Below are positions 35,744-45,129 of a DNA stretch of 64,000 nt, piece after piece. Origin of the DNA: Blautia hominis. GTDB lineage: Bacteria; Bacillota; Clostridia; Lachnospirales; Lachnospiraceae. A program made the position numbers and the translations under genes. The stretch's first letter is position 1, and every line of letters starts with the position of its first letter. The DNA lies in NCBI GenBank assembly GCA_002270465.1, contig NQOF01000002.1:868001-932000 (forward strand), written 5' to 3'. Under the pieces are notes generated by a model. It worked only from the letters and a program-made list of their open reading frames with translations. It was not told where the DNA came from and searched no databases.

Positions 35744-37042
35744 CTATGCCTCCTGTTTTGGCAATACTGCGATTTTTTTATCAATGAGTTTTTGCAGGGA
35801 CATGAGTATTCCCAGTTTAGCGTGATACCAGGTAAGTCCGCCCTGGAAATATACAGCGTAGGGGGGCTTGATGGGACCGTCCGCAGAAAGTTCAATGGAA
35901 GAACCCTGCACAAAGGCGCCTGCTGCCATGATCACATCACTGTCATAACCGGGCATGGCCCACGGTTCCGGCTCCACATAGCTGTCCACCGGTGCGGCGG
36001 CCTGAATGCCTTTGCAGAATTCTATGACACCTTCCGGCACGCCGAAAGTGACTGCCTGGATGATATCATGACGGCTTTCCGTTCCGTTTGGAACCACCCC
36101 GAAGCCAAGACGCTCATAAATATTAGCTGCAAATACGGCGCCTTTCAGCGCACCTGCTACTACGGTAGGGGCCAGAAAGAACCCCTGGAAAAAGGACTGG
36201 TTCACCCCCAAAGTGGCACCTACTTCCTTTCCAAGGCCGGGGGAGGTAAGGCGGTAAGCGGCATTTTCCACATATTCCTTTTTCCCCACAATATAGCCGC
36301 CGATGGGAGCTAGGCCGCCGCCGGGATTTTTAATGAGGGAGCCTACGATCAGATCCGCTCCCACGTCCGTGGGTTCCACGGTCTCAACGAATTCTCCGTA
36401 ACAGTTGTCAACCATGCAGATGACATCCGGTTTGATATGTTTCACGAAAGCGATCAGTTCTCCGATTCGTTTTACGGACAGTGTGGGGCGTGTCTGATAG
36501 CCTTTGGAGCGCTGAATGGTGACCAGTTTTGTCTTTTCGTTTATAGCTTTTTTTATGTTATCATAGTCAAAGCTGCCGTCGGGAAGCAAATCGGTCTGTC
36601 TGTAGGTGACTCCGTATTCTGCCAGGGAACCTCTGGACGGACGGATGCCGATCACCTCCTCCAAAGTGTCATATGGTTTGCCCACGGGGGAAAACAATTC
36701 ATCCCCGGGCCGCAGATTGCCGGACAGGGCTACCGCAAGTGCATGGGTACCGCAGGCTATCTGGGGCCGGACCAGTGCGGCTTCCGCGTGAAAAGCGTCG
36801 GCATATACATCTTCCAGGGTATCTCTTCCCAGATCATTGTATCCGTATCCGCTGGATGCATAGAGACACGCCTCGCTGACTTTATTTTTCTGCATAGCCA
36901 GAATCACTTTCATCTGGTTGTATTCTGCATTTTCGTCGATGGCGGCAAAACGCTCCTTCAGTTCTTTTTCTATTTTATTTCCATATGCCAGTACCTCACT
37001 GCTGATCCCAAGCTGGCGGTACATTGCATTCATTTCCTGCAT
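35744..37042 (-). CDS. PLP-dependent methionine gamma-lyase/aluminium-resistance family protein
   Basis: 432 residues from ATG 37042, which shares one base with the miaA stop, behind AGAGGAA. It has a fold-type I aminotransferase layout with SGYGYNDLGRD, ACGTHALAVAL, the DNCYGEF aspartate motif and the PLP lysine in GSLIKNPGGG. The gene commonly follows miaA/hfq in Firmicutes (YnbB). Substrate and true reaction are unsettled in the family. Confidence 0.9.
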   Translation of the reverse strand: MQEMNAMYRQLGISSEVLAYGNKIEKELKERFAAIDENAEYNQMKVILAMQKNKVSEACLYASSGYGYNDLGRDTLEDVYADAFHAEAALVRPQIACGTHALAVALSGNLRPGDELFSPVGKPYDTLEEVIGIRPSRGSLAEYGVTYRQTDLLPDGSFDYDNIKKAINEKTKLVTIQRSKGYQTRPTLSVKRIGELIAFVKHIKPDVICMVDNCYGEFVETVEPTDVGADLIVGSLIKNPGGGLAPIGGYIVGKKEYVENAAYRLTSPGLGKEVGATLGVNQSFFQGFFLAPTVVAGALKGAVFAANIYERLGFGVVPNGTESRHDIIQAVTFGVPEGVIEFCKGIQAAAPVDSYVEPEPWAMPGYDSDVIMAAGAFVQGSSIELSADGPIKPPYAVYFQGGLTWYHAKLGILMSLQKLIDKKIAVLPKQEA

Positions 37043-37995
37043 CACAAAATTCCTCTTTCCTTACATATTTTCAGCATGTATTTTAAAATGGCATCCTCGT
37101 CATAGGAGAATTCCGGTTTATTTACCCAGATAACGTCCTTTTCCCTGCGGAACCAGGTGAGCTGCCGCTTGGCAAAATGGCGTGTGTCTCTTTTTAGGAT
37201 ATAAACTGCCTCCTCCAGGGATATTTCTCCATCCAGCCAGGATAGGATTTCCTTGTAGCCAAGGCCCTGCATGGAAACCATATTTTTGTTGTAACCCATG
37301 TCTTTCAGTCTCCGGACTTCCGGTATAAGGCCTGCGTCCAGCATTTCATCCACCCGTCGGTCAATGCGGGCATATAGTTTTTCCCTGTCATCGTTCAAGA
37401 CAAAGTAAGCGGTGTTGTAGGGGGAAACTTTTTCTGCCTCCCGCTCATTGTGCTTGGAAATAGGCTCCCCTGTCAGTTCATAATATTCAAGAGCGCGTAT
37501 GACTCGTTTTATGTTGTTCTCGTGTATCTTTTCCGCTGAGACCGGGTCTGTTTCCCGGAGGCGCCGGTGCATCCGGGCTGGGCCATATTCCTGTGCCTCC
37601 CGCTCCAGCCGTTGTCTTACCGGGCTTTTTTCCGTATCCTCAGAAAAATCAATGTCTTTTGCCACAGCCTGGATGTAAAAACCCGTGCCGCCTGTCAGGA
37701 TGGGGATTTTTCCTTTTGCATAAATTTGTGCCATAGCTTCTTTTGCCATCTGCTGGAATCTGACCACATGGAATTCTTCTTCAGGATCCAACACGTCAAT
37801 GAGATAATGGGGAACACCGTCCATCTCCTCTTTCGTGATCTTGGCAGAGCCGATGTCCATATGGCGGTATACCTGCATGGAATCTGCTGAGATGATCTCC
37901 CCGTCTACTGCGTGAGCCAGTGATATGGACAGGCGGGTCTTGCCCACCGCAGTAGGCCCGGTCAATATGATCAAAGGTTGTTTCAAGTCTTTCAC
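37042..37995 (-). CDS. miaA: tRNA dimethylallyltransferase
   Basis: 317 residues with the P-loop GPTAVGKTRLS, DSMQVYR, and the GGTGFYIQA motif. MiaA adds the isopentenyl group to A37, the substrate of MiaB encoded at the head of this operon. The nominal start is GTG 37995 next to the mutL stop; a TTG at 37986 has the better-placed TAGGTG and may be the real start. Confidence 0.95.
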   Translation of the reverse strand: MKDLKQPLIILTGPTAVGKTRLSISLAHAVDGEIISADSMQVYRHMDIGSAKITKEEMDGVPHYLIDVLDPEEEFHVVRFQQMAKEAMAQIYAKGKIPILTGGTGFYIQAVAKDIDFSEDTEKSPVRQRLEREAQEYGPARMHRRLRETDPVSAEKIHENNIKRVIRALEYYELTGEPISKHNEREAEKVSPYNTAYFVLNDDREKLYARIDRRVDEMLDAGLIPEVRRLKDMGYNKNMVSMQGLGYKEILSWLDGEISLEEAVYILKRDTRHFAKRQLTWFRREKDVIWVNKPEFSYDEDAILKYMLKICKERGIL

Positions 37996-40383
37996 CTACA
38001 CAATCCGTTTAAATTTCTTTTCCAGTTCGTATTTTGTCATGGAGACAATGGTGGGTCTCCCATGTGGGCAGTGATAGGGATTTTCAAGGCCCAGAAGTTC
38101 GTCGATCAGTTTGTCAGCTTCCAAAACGGAGAGCATCTGATTGCCTTTTACAGCGGCTTTACAGGCGGCTGTGGCAATTCTGTGGGTGATCAGTTCAGGC
38201 GTCTTATTTCTGCCCTCGGATTCCAGGCTGTCCAGGATTTCAATGAACAGTTCCTGGACCGTGACGCCGTACAGGTTAGCCGGAACCGCGCTGATACTGT
38301 ATTCCTTTCCGCCGAAGGAGGATATTTCAAAACCGAACTGTTCAAATATCTCCATCTGTTCTTTCAAAAGAGCTGCCTCCTGAAGGCTAAGAGCAATGAT
38401 TTCCGGCGGGCTTACCATCTGGGAAATGATTTCCCGCTGTTCAAACTCTTTCATGAAGCGTTCATAGAGCACTTTTTCATGGGCAGCGTGCTGGTCAATG
38501 ATGTAAAATTTTTCATCGTATTCCACCAGCCAGTATGTGTCAAAGAGCTGTCCGATGATGCGGTGGTGCTGTCTGGCTTTTTTTGACAGCAGCTTGTCGT
38601 CAAAAAGCTCCATCTGCTGGGTGTTTTTCAGTATAACGGTATCCTGGGATGTATCTTCACCGGGATTGGCCGGGCCGTCTGAATTACAGTATTTGGCAGG
38701 CTGAATGTCCGGAGCGGGAAAAGGACTGCCTTTGACAGCCTGAACGCCAGGAGCAGAAAAAGAGCTGGTATCTGCCACGGCATTGTCCTTGGACGGCTGT
38801 ATCTTTTCGTCGGAAACAGGTCTTATGACTGCCGGGTGAACACCAATCGGATTTCCGTTTTCCGGAATCTCAGAATCCGGCCCTATCCCAGACTTTGACG
38901 CTGATGTTTCGGAAGCGCTGTCATATTTATATGGGGTGCTCTCCTCTGCAATATGCCCGGGCTGCTGCGTCTGCGGTGCGTTAATCTGCTCTGACCGCTG
39001 TGGTTGCTGTACGTTGTACTGCTCTGTCTGCTGCACCTGCGGTGCGTTATACTGTTCTGGCCGCTGTACTTGCTGTGCGTTATACTGTTCTGACCGCTGT
39101 GCTTGCTGTGCGTTAATCTGCTCTGTCTGCTGCGTCTGCTGTGCATTAATCTGCTCTGGCCGTTGTACTTGCTGTACGCCAAACTGCTCTTCCCGCTGTA
39201 TCTGGGAAGTATGGAGAGGGCGCGCCTGCTGTGGGGGAAGGTTCCCGGCACTCTGCTGGTTTGTATGCAACAGGCCTGCTCTGCGTCTCTGCTCAAAGGG
39301 TTCCGGGCCGGCAGTTTTTCTGCCGTTTTTTTCTGAAGTTTCTTTCTCCTTCTCCCGGACCAGTTCAATATCAGGGATCAGTTCCCTGTGGGCCAGTACA
39401 GAGGTAAGTGCTTCATAGGTAGCCTGATAGACAGCCTGCTGGTTCTGAAACCGCACTTCCATTTTGGTGGGGTGCACATTAACATCTATTTCATCTCCCT
39501 GGATATTGTATTGCAGACAGACGAACGGATATTTATGCTGCATCATATAAGGTTTGTAAGCGTCCTCTATGGCTTTCATGATCACCTTGCTTTTTACATA
39601 TCTGCCGTTAATATAATAATTCTCAAAGGTCCTGTTTCCGCGGGCAATGACAGGCTTTCCTGCGAATCCCTCTATGGAAATGCCGTTTTTCTCATATGTT
39701 ACCCCAGCCAGTTCCCTGGCAATATCTCTTCCGTAAATGCCATAGATGACATCCTTCAGGCTGGCATTGCCGGAACTGTGGAGCTTTGTCTGTCCGTTTA
39801 CCATGTATTTAAAAGATATATCCTGGTGGGACAAGGCAAGCTGTTCCATGTAGGTACTCACATATCCCGCCTCCGTCATGGCTGTCTTTAAAAATTTTGC
39901 CCGGACCGGTGTGTTGAAGAATAAATTTCTTACAATAATGGTAGTACCGCAGGGTGCTCCGATTTCTTCCAGAGATTTTTCTTTTCCGCCTTCTATGAGA
40001 TAACGTATCCCGGTAAGGGCTTCCGGGGTCTTTGTTATTAGCTCTACCTGCCCAACGGCGGCAATGCTCGATAACGCCTCCCCGCGAAATCCCAAAGAGG
40101 AGATCATCATCAGGTCCTCCACCTTCTCGATCTTACTGGTGGCATGGCGCAGAAAAGCCAAGGGCACCTGTTCCTTCATCATGCCGCCGCCGTTGTCGGT
40201 CACACGTATGAAGGAGATGCCGCCCTCTTTGATTTCCACGGTAATGGCTGTGGAACCGGCGTCAATGGCATTTTCCACCAGCTCCTTCACCACAGAGGCG
40301 GGGCGTTCCACCACCTCACCTGCCGCTATCTTATCTATGGTATTCTGATCTAAAACAGCAATTTTTCTCAATTCTGTCACCAT
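37996..40383 (-). CDS. mutL: DNA mismatch repair protein MutL with repeat-rich linker
   Basis: 795 residues. The N-terminal GHKL ATPase domain carries ENAIDAG, DNGGGM, SLGFRGEALSSI and NVHPTKMEV. The C-terminal dimerisation domain holds the endonuclease motif D630-Q-H-A-A-H-E636-x4-E641, so nicking activity is expected. Between them lies a linker of about 250 residues (345-590), far longer than usual. Within it residues 403-479 are about seven copies of an 11-residue Gln-rich repeat. The start overlaps the mutS stop by seven bases. Confidence 0.96.
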   Translation of the reverse strand: MVTELRKIAVLDQNTIDKIAAGEVVERPASVVKELVENAIDAGSTAITVEIKEGGISFIRVTDNGGGMMKEQVPLAFLRHATSKIEKVEDLMMISSLGFRGEALSSIAAVGQVELITKTPEALTGIRYLIEGGKEKSLEEIGAPCGTTIIVRNLFFNTPVRAKFLKTAMTEAGYVSTYMEQLALSHQDISFKYMVNGQTKLHSSGNASLKDVIYGIYGRDIARELAGVTYEKNGISIEGFAGKPVIARGNRTFENYYINGRYVKSKVIMKAIEDAYKPYMMQHKYPFVCLQYNIQGDEIDVNVHPTKMEVRFQNQQAVYQATYEALTSVLAHRELIPDIELVREKEKETSEKNGRKTAGPEPFEQRRRAGLLHTNQQSAGNLPPQQARPLHTSQIQREEQFGVQQVQRPEQINAQQTQQTEQINAQQAQRSEQYNAQQVQRPEQYNAPQVQQTEQYNVQQPQRSEQINAPQTQQPGHIAEESTPYKYDSASETSASKSGIGPDSEIPENGNPIGVHPAVIRPVSDEKIQPSKDNAVADTSSFSAPGVQAVKGSPFPAPDIQPAKYCNSDGPANPGEDTSQDTVILKNTQQMELFDDKLLSKKARQHHRIIGQLFDTYWLVEYDEKFYIIDQHAAHEKVLYERFMKEFEQREIISQMVSPPEIIALSLQEAALLKEQMEIFEQFGFEISSFGGKEYSISAVPANLYGVTVQELFIEILDSLESEGRNKTPELITHRIATAACKAAVKGNQMLSVLEADKLIDELLGLENPYHCPHGRPTIVSMTKYELEKKFKRIV
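38947..39177 (-). repeat. 33-bp tandem repeat in the mutL linker
   Basis: About seven 33-bp units encode the 11-residue consensus A-Q-Q-x-Q-R-x-E-Q-x-N, with third-position and some amino-acid divergence between units. Because the unit is a multiple of three, copy changes keep the frame. The opposite strand shows a Cys-rich open frame that is a by-product of the repeat. Confidence 0.9.
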
Positions 40384-43052
40384 CTGTTCTTCAGCTTGTT
40401 CTGAAGTTTATAAATTGTGTTCAATGCGTCAATTGGCGTCAAATTAGAAACATCAATATTTTTCAGTTCCTCCAGCACATCGTCATCTTTTACCGTATCA
40501 AACAGGGAAATCTGCTCCAAATCCAATTCGTCCAAATGTACCTGAGGTTTTGTCTTGGTCTTTTTGTTTTCCGATGCAATATCCTTCACTGCTGCCGTGA
40601 TGTCAGCGCTGACCAGTTCCTCAACCAGTTCTTTTGCCCGCTCTATGACAATATCCGGCACACCGGCCAGTTTTGCCACCTGGATGCCGTAGCTCTTATC
40701 TGCTCCGCCTTTTACGATTTTGCGCAGAAAGACAATGTCATCTCCCCGCTCTTTCACGGCAATACAGTAATTGTTCACACCGGCCAGTTTTCCCTCCAGC
40801 TCAGTCAGCTCATGATAATGGGTGGCAAAAAGTGTCTTTGCACCTAATATCTTTGTGTTGCTGATATACTCAATGACTGCCCATGCAATGGAGAGACCGT
40901 CAAAGGTACTGGTACCGCGTCCAATCTCATCCAGGATCAAAAGGCTTCTGGCTGTGGCATTGCGCAGGATATTAGCCACCTCCGTCATCTCCACCATAAA
41001 GGTACTTTGGCCGCTTGCCAGATCGTCGGAGGCTCCCACGCGGGTGAAGATCCGGTCTGCAATGCCGATGTTTGCTTTCTCCGCCGGAACAAAAGAACCG
41101 ATCTGTGCCATCAGGACGATCAGGGCTGTCTGCCGCATATAAGTCGATTTACCTGCCATGTTTGGTCCTGTGATGACGGATACCCGGTTCTTATTGTTGT
41201 CCAGATACGTGTCGTTTGGGATAAACATATCATTAGGAATCATTTTTTCCACCACCGGATGGCGTCCGTTTTTGATGTCGATAATTCCTTTGGTGTTGAT
41301 CTTCGGACGGACAAAATTATTCCTGGAAGCCACCAAAGCCAGGGAAATATAGGTATCCAGCTTGGCTACAGCCTTGGCGGTCCGCTGGATACGCTCCACC
41401 TCTCTGGAAATAGTATTTCTTACGTTCACAAAAAGCTCGTATTCCAAAGCGTAGAGTTTATCCTCTGCACCCAGGATCATATCTTCCAGTTCTTTCAGCC
41501 TGGGCGTAATATAGCGCTCCGCATTGGTAAGCGTCTGTTTTCTTGTATAGTAATCCGGCACCATATCTTTGAAGGAATTTGTGACCTCAAGATAGTAGCC
41601 GAAAACCTTGTTGTATTTAATTTTCAGATTGCGGATACCGGTTTTTTCCCTCTCCTGGGCTTCCAGCTCGGCCAGCCAGGATTTTCCCTTTGTCTTAGCC
41701 TCCCGGAAATGGTCCACATTTTCATTATAACCGTCTTTGATGATCCCGCCCTCTTTCATGGCAAGCGGCGGTTCCTCCACAATGGCAGACTCCAGAAGCG
41801 TATACAGATCCCTCAGATCATCCATATCATCATAAATACACTGCATCTCTTCCGTGGAAAAGCTTTTGACAAGCTGTTTGATATAGGGAATCATGGAGAT
41901 GGAGGATTTGAAGGAGATCATATCCCTTGGATTGGCTGACTGATAGCTGACACGTCCAATGAGACGCTCCATATCGTAAATGGGATTTAAGTATTCCCTG
42001 ATCTCCTCCCGGTCCATTTCCCTGGAATTGATCTCTTCCAGAGCGTCCAGGCGCCGGTTGATGGCATCTTCGTCAATGAGAGGCTGCTCAATAAAGGAAC
42101 GCAGCATTCTGGCTCCCATGGCGGTCTTTGTCTTATCCAGCACCCATAAAAGAGAGCCGCGTTTTACTTTCTCCCGAAGGGCTTCCGTCAGTTCCAGATT
42201 CCGTCTGGAGGAACTGTCGATCACCATAAAACGGTCCGTAATGTATGGCGTGATGGCGCGCATATGCTCCAGGGAATTCTTCTGCGTCTCCAGCAGGTAG
42301 GTCAAAAGAGCACCTGCCCCGATAGTGGCACACTCGTAATCTTTCAGACCCAGCCCCTCCAGGGTACCCACATGAAAATGTTCTTTCAGCGTTCTTGTGC
42401 ATAGGTCATCATCAAAGTACCAGCTCTCCAGCGGATACAGAGAGATGTTCAAACGGTTCTTGATCTCATCAAGATCCACACCACTCATGCAGAAAGCCTC
42501 ATTACAGATGATTTCCGCCGGGGAGAACTTGTATACCTCGTCCAGGAGCGTTCTTATCTTATCCACCTCTGTCACCATAAAATCACCGGTGGTCACATCA
42601 GCGATGGCAATGCCGAAACGGTTAGACAGATAGACCACTGCCATAATATAGTTGTTTTTTGTCTCGTCAAGAGCCTGGGTATTTAAGTTGGTTCCCGGTG
42701 TGACCACACGGATAACCTCTCTTCTGACCATGCCCTTGGCTTCTTTGGGGTCCTCCATCTGTTCACAGATAGCCACTTTGTAGCCCTTTGCGACCAAACG
42801 GTTTATGTAGACTTCCGCCGCGTGATAGGGAACGCCGCACATAGGCGCACGCTCCGTAAGTCCGCAGTCCTTACCGGTCAGGGTCAGTTCCAGTTCACGG
42901 GATGTGGTGACAGCATCGTCAAAAAACATCTCGTAAAAGTCGCCCAGGCGGTAAAATATGATACAGTCTTTATTTTCTTCTTTTGTCTTCACGTAGTGCT
43001 GCATCATTGGTGAGAGTGATGTCACATCCACGTCTTTAAATGTAAGTCCCAT
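40377..43052 (-). CDS. mutS: DNA mismatch repair protein MutS
   Basis: 891 residues, full length. The mismatch-recognition domain near the N-terminus has the FYRLGDFYEMF loop (phenylalanine-x-glutamate wedge). The ATPase domain has Walker A GPNMAGKST, Walker B LLILDEIGRGTSTFDG and ATHYHEL. It detects mispairs and recruits MutL, encoded next. An AGGATG precedes the ATG, six bases after miaB. Confidence 0.98.
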   Translation of the reverse strand: MGLTFKDVDVTSLSPMMQHYVKTKEENKDCIIFYRLGDFYEMFFDDAVTTSRELELTLTGKDCGLTERAPMCGVPYHAAEVYINRLVAKGYKVAICEQMEDPKEAKGMVRREVIRVVTPGTNLNTQALDETKNNYIMAVVYLSNRFGIAIADVTTGDFMVTEVDKIRTLLDEVYKFSPAEIICNEAFCMSGVDLDEIKNRLNISLYPLESWYFDDDLCTRTLKEHFHVGTLEGLGLKDYECATIGAGALLTYLLETQKNSLEHMRAITPYITDRFMVIDSSSRRNLELTEALREKVKRGSLLWVLDKTKTAMGARMLRSFIEQPLIDEDAINRRLDALEEINSREMDREEIREYLNPIYDMERLIGRVSYQSANPRDMISFKSSISMIPYIKQLVKSFSTEEMQCIYDDMDDLRDLYTLLESAIVEEPPLAMKEGGIIKDGYNENVDHFREAKTKGKSWLAELEAQEREKTGIRNLKIKYNKVFGYYLEVTNSFKDMVPDYYTRKQTLTNAERYITPRLKELEDMILGAEDKLYALEYELFVNVRNTISREVERIQRTAKAVAKLDTYISLALVASRNNFVRPKINTKGIIDIKNGRHPVVEKMIPNDMFIPNDTYLDNNKNRVSVITGPNMAGKSTYMRQTALIVLMAQIGSFVPAEKANIGIADRIFTRVGASDDLASGQSTFMVEMTEVANILRNATARSLLILDEIGRGTSTFDGLSIAWAVIEYISNTKILGAKTLFATHYHELTELEGKLAGVNNYCIAVKERGDDIVFLRKIVKGGADKSYGIQVAKLAGVPDIVIERAKELVEELVSADITAAVKDIASENKKTKTKPQVHLDELDLEQISLFDTVKDDDVLEELKNIDVSNLTPIDALNTIYKLQNKLKNRW

Positions 43053-43058
43053 ATATTG

Positions 43059-44516
43059 TCATCCTACTTTCGTACCCATGTAATAAAATCCTCTGCATTC
43101 ATCAAGATGCACCTGAACCAGGCTTCCGACCAAAGAGGCATCGCCTGGAAAATGCACCAGTGTGTTGTTGGAAAGTCTTCCTGTCATAAGAGATTTATCG
43201 TGTTCATTCTGTTCTTCCACAAGAACCTCCTGTACGGTCCCCGTATCTCTGGACGACATCTCCCTGCCTATGACCTGTACCCTTTTAAGCAGCCGGTCAA
43301 AGCGGTCTTTTACGTCTTCCTCGGAAATCTGGTCTTCCATGACAGCGGCAGGCGTTCCGGTCCTCTTGGAATAGATGAAGGTAAAGGCGCTGTCATAGCG
43401 GACCTTTTCCACCACATCCATAGTCTCCAGAAAATCCTCCTCCGTCTCACCGGGAAATCCTACGATAATGTCTGTGGTAAGGGAAATATCCGGCACAGCG
43501 GCGCGGATCTTTTCCACAAGGGCCAGATACTGCTCCTTGTCATATCTTCGGTTCATTCGTTTTAAGATTCGGCTGCTGCCTGACTGAAGGGGCAGATGGA
43601 GATGCTTGCAGATTTTTTTGCTGTTCTTCATGACTTCGATCAGCTCATCCGACAGATCTTTTGGATGGGATGTCATGAAGCGGATGCGGCGAAGCCCTTC
43701 TATCTTTTCGATTTCCTGCAAAAGACCGGCGAACGTCATAGGTTCTTCCAGATTTTTGCCATAAGAATTTACATTCTGGCCCAGAAGCATAACCTCCACC
43801 ACACCGTCAGCTACAAGCTGTTCAATCTCTCTTACAATATCTTTTGGACTTCGGCTTCTCTCCCGGCCGCGCACATAGGGTACAATGCAGTAGCTGCAGA
43901 AATTATTGCATCCGAACATAATATTGACACCGGATTTGAAGGAATACTTCCGCTCCGCAGGCAGATCCTCCACAATCTTATCGGTATCTTTCCAAATGTC
44001 AATGACCATACGGTCAGAAGTGAGGGCACTTACGATCAGCTCTGAGAACTTATAAATATTGTGTGTGCCGAATATCAGATTGACAAAAGAATAGCTTTTT
44101 TTCAGCTTCTCCACCACGTGAGCCTCCTGCATCATGCAGCCGCAGAGGGCGATCATCATATGGGGATTTTTCTTTTTCTTTGCGTGAAGCTGGCCGAGGC
44201 GGCCATATACACGGTGGTTGGCATTTTCCCGGACTGTGCAGGTATTGAAAATGACAAAGTCTGCATCCTCATCCTGTTTTTCCACATATCCGATATTTTC
44301 CAGCACGCCAACCAGTTTTTCGGAATCCCTGGCGTTCATCTGGCAGCCGAAAGTATTTACACAGAAAGTCAGGGGCCTGCCCAGTGCGTCGCTTTTTTTC
44401 TTCACAAGAGTCCGTGCTTTTTTCATGAAATAATATTGGCGGTCCGGTTCAAGGACTGGCGCTTCACCGCTTATATCTATATTTCCCAGAATTTCTTCCA
44501 AATTTTCCTGATTCAT
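43059..44516 (-). CDS. miaB: tRNA-2-methylthio-N6-dimethylallyladenosine synthase
   Basis: 485 residues. An N-terminal MTTase domain has cysteines in TFGCQMNARDSE, FNTCTVRENA and CGCMMQ for one Fe-S cluster. The radical SAM motif C-x3-C-x2-C lies in GCNNFCSYCIVPYVRGRERS, and a C-terminal TRAM domain follows. It thiomethylates the base made by MiaA. It is the first gene of the miaB-mutS-mutL-miaA operon, with AAAGGATATGG upstream. Confidence 0.97.
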   Translation of the reverse strand: MNQENLEEILGNIDISGEAPVLEPDRQYYFMKKARTLVKKKSDALGRPLTFCVNTFGCQMNARDSEKLVGVLENIGYVEKQDEDADFVIFNTCTVRENANHRVYGRLGQLHAKKKKNPHMMIALCGCMMQEAHVVEKLKKSYSFVNLIFGTHNIYKFSELIVSALTSDRMVIDIWKDTDKIVEDLPAERKYSFKSGVNIMFGCNNFCSYCIVPYVRGRERSRSPKDIVREIEQLVADGVVEVMLLGQNVNSYGKNLEEPMTFAGLLQEIEKIEGLRRIRFMTSHPKDLSDELIEVMKNSKKICKHLHLPLQSGSSRILKRMNRRYDKEQYLALVEKIRAAVPDISLTTDIIVGFPGETEEDFLETMDVVEKVRYDSAFTFIYSKRTGTPAAVMEDQISEEDVKDRFDRLLKRVQVIGREMSSRDTGTVQEVLVEEQNEHDKSLMTGRLSNNTLVHFPGDASLVGSLVQVHLDECRGFYYMGTKVG

Positions 44517-44536
44517 TCCATATCCTTTCCAATTTG

Positions 44537-44624
44537 CAACTGTTCAGCACCCTCAACGTTACAGGCAAAATCCATGCAGAATCGCCTTTGGCCATGGGAT
44601 TCTTGCTTGGCTGCTGAATAGTCA
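44537..44624. repeat. Palindromic dispersed repeat element, copy 2
   Basis: The outer arms (AACTGTTCAGCA at the left and TGCTGAATAGT at the right) form an inverted repeat. An inner pair (GCAAAATCCATG with CATGGGATTCTTGC) forms a second hairpin. It closely matches the copy at 49190-49326 in the same orientation over its left part. It lies in the leader region upstream of miaB. Confidence 0.65.
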
Positions 44625-44720
44625 CCTCGATTTTATCATCAAAACATTCAGACCTATTTTACTATAACGGATTTTAATTTTCAATCATTAAAATTTACAT
44701 AATATCGTAACAGAATAGAA

Positions 44721-44765
44721 AAAAAGGTCGGAATGTATCAAATCTTGTCATACACCCAACCTTTT
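44721..44765 (-). terminator. Terminator downstream of the DUF896 gene
   Basis: On the minus strand, AAAAGGTTGGGTGTAT pairs with ATACATTCCGACCTTTTT (one bulge and mismatches) around an 11-nt loop, followed by a T-run. It ends the proB/DUF896 transcript ahead of the miaB leader. Confidence 0.7.
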
Positions 44766-44787
44766 CCTGTGTTCTTTTCTTATAAAA

Positions 44788-45009
44788 TTAATGTTTTGTT
44801 TTGAGTCCGTATTTTTGACCGAGGTTCGTGACTGTGCCGTCTTTTTCCTGGATATCAATGTTGTCCAGCTGGGAACGCATATTCATGCGGATAGTGGCAA
44901 TGTACTCTGTACGGAGCCTTTTCTGCTCCTCTTTCTCCTCCGGTGTCAGCTCTGTAACTTTAGACTTTCTGGCAAGTTCGTTGATTCTGTCTATTTGTTC
45001 CTGGTTCAT
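44788..45009 (-). CDS. DUF896 (YnzC-like) small protein
   Basis: 73 residues from ATG 45009 behind AGAGGAG. The DUF896 core INELARKSK-x-TELTPEEKEEQKRLR is clear, and the C-terminus resembles the family (IDIQEKDGTVTNLG). Family members are small cytoplasmic helical-hairpin proteins; B. subtilis YnzC is transcribed near SOS genes, but the role is unknown. It is followed by an intrinsic terminator. Confidence 0.93.
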   Translation of the reverse strand: MNQEQIDRINELARKSKVTELTPEEKEEQKRLRTEYIATIRMNMRSQLDNIDIQEKDGTVTNLGQKYGLKTKH

Positions 45010-45025
45010 GTATCGTCTCCTCTCT

Positions 45026-45103
45026 GGTAACTGTCTGCGCATTTACTGCACTGACCGTAAGAAAGCTGTAACAAGTGGTTTCTTCACGGGTAACAATTCA
45101 GCC
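45026..45103. repeat. Diverged palindromic-element fragment
   Basis: Starts with GGTAACTG and contains a stretch at 45036-45062 (TGCGCATTTACTGCACTGAC, then CGTAAG) that closely matches, in opposite orientation, 49281-49305 of the larger element. It ends near GGTAACAATTCAG. The gap between proB and the DUF896 gene is therefore largely repeat-derived. Confidence 0.45.
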
Positions 45104-45129
45104 TTTCACTGTCCCGCAAGGGGTTGTCG

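Noticed and set aside
36437-37105. 222-codon plus-strand frame opposite the PLP enzyme gene
   Set aside because: Antisense to a complete PLP-dependent enzyme with an intact lysine motif; no independent support.
38936-39418. Cys-rich plus-strand frame opposite the mutL repeats
   Set aside because: The Cys pattern is produced by the complement of the 33-bp Gln-rich repeat and is not a metal-binding protein.
41007-41939. 310-codon plus-strand open frame opposite mutS
   Set aside because: Antisense to the intact MutS ATPase and core domains; it has no motif and no start signal.
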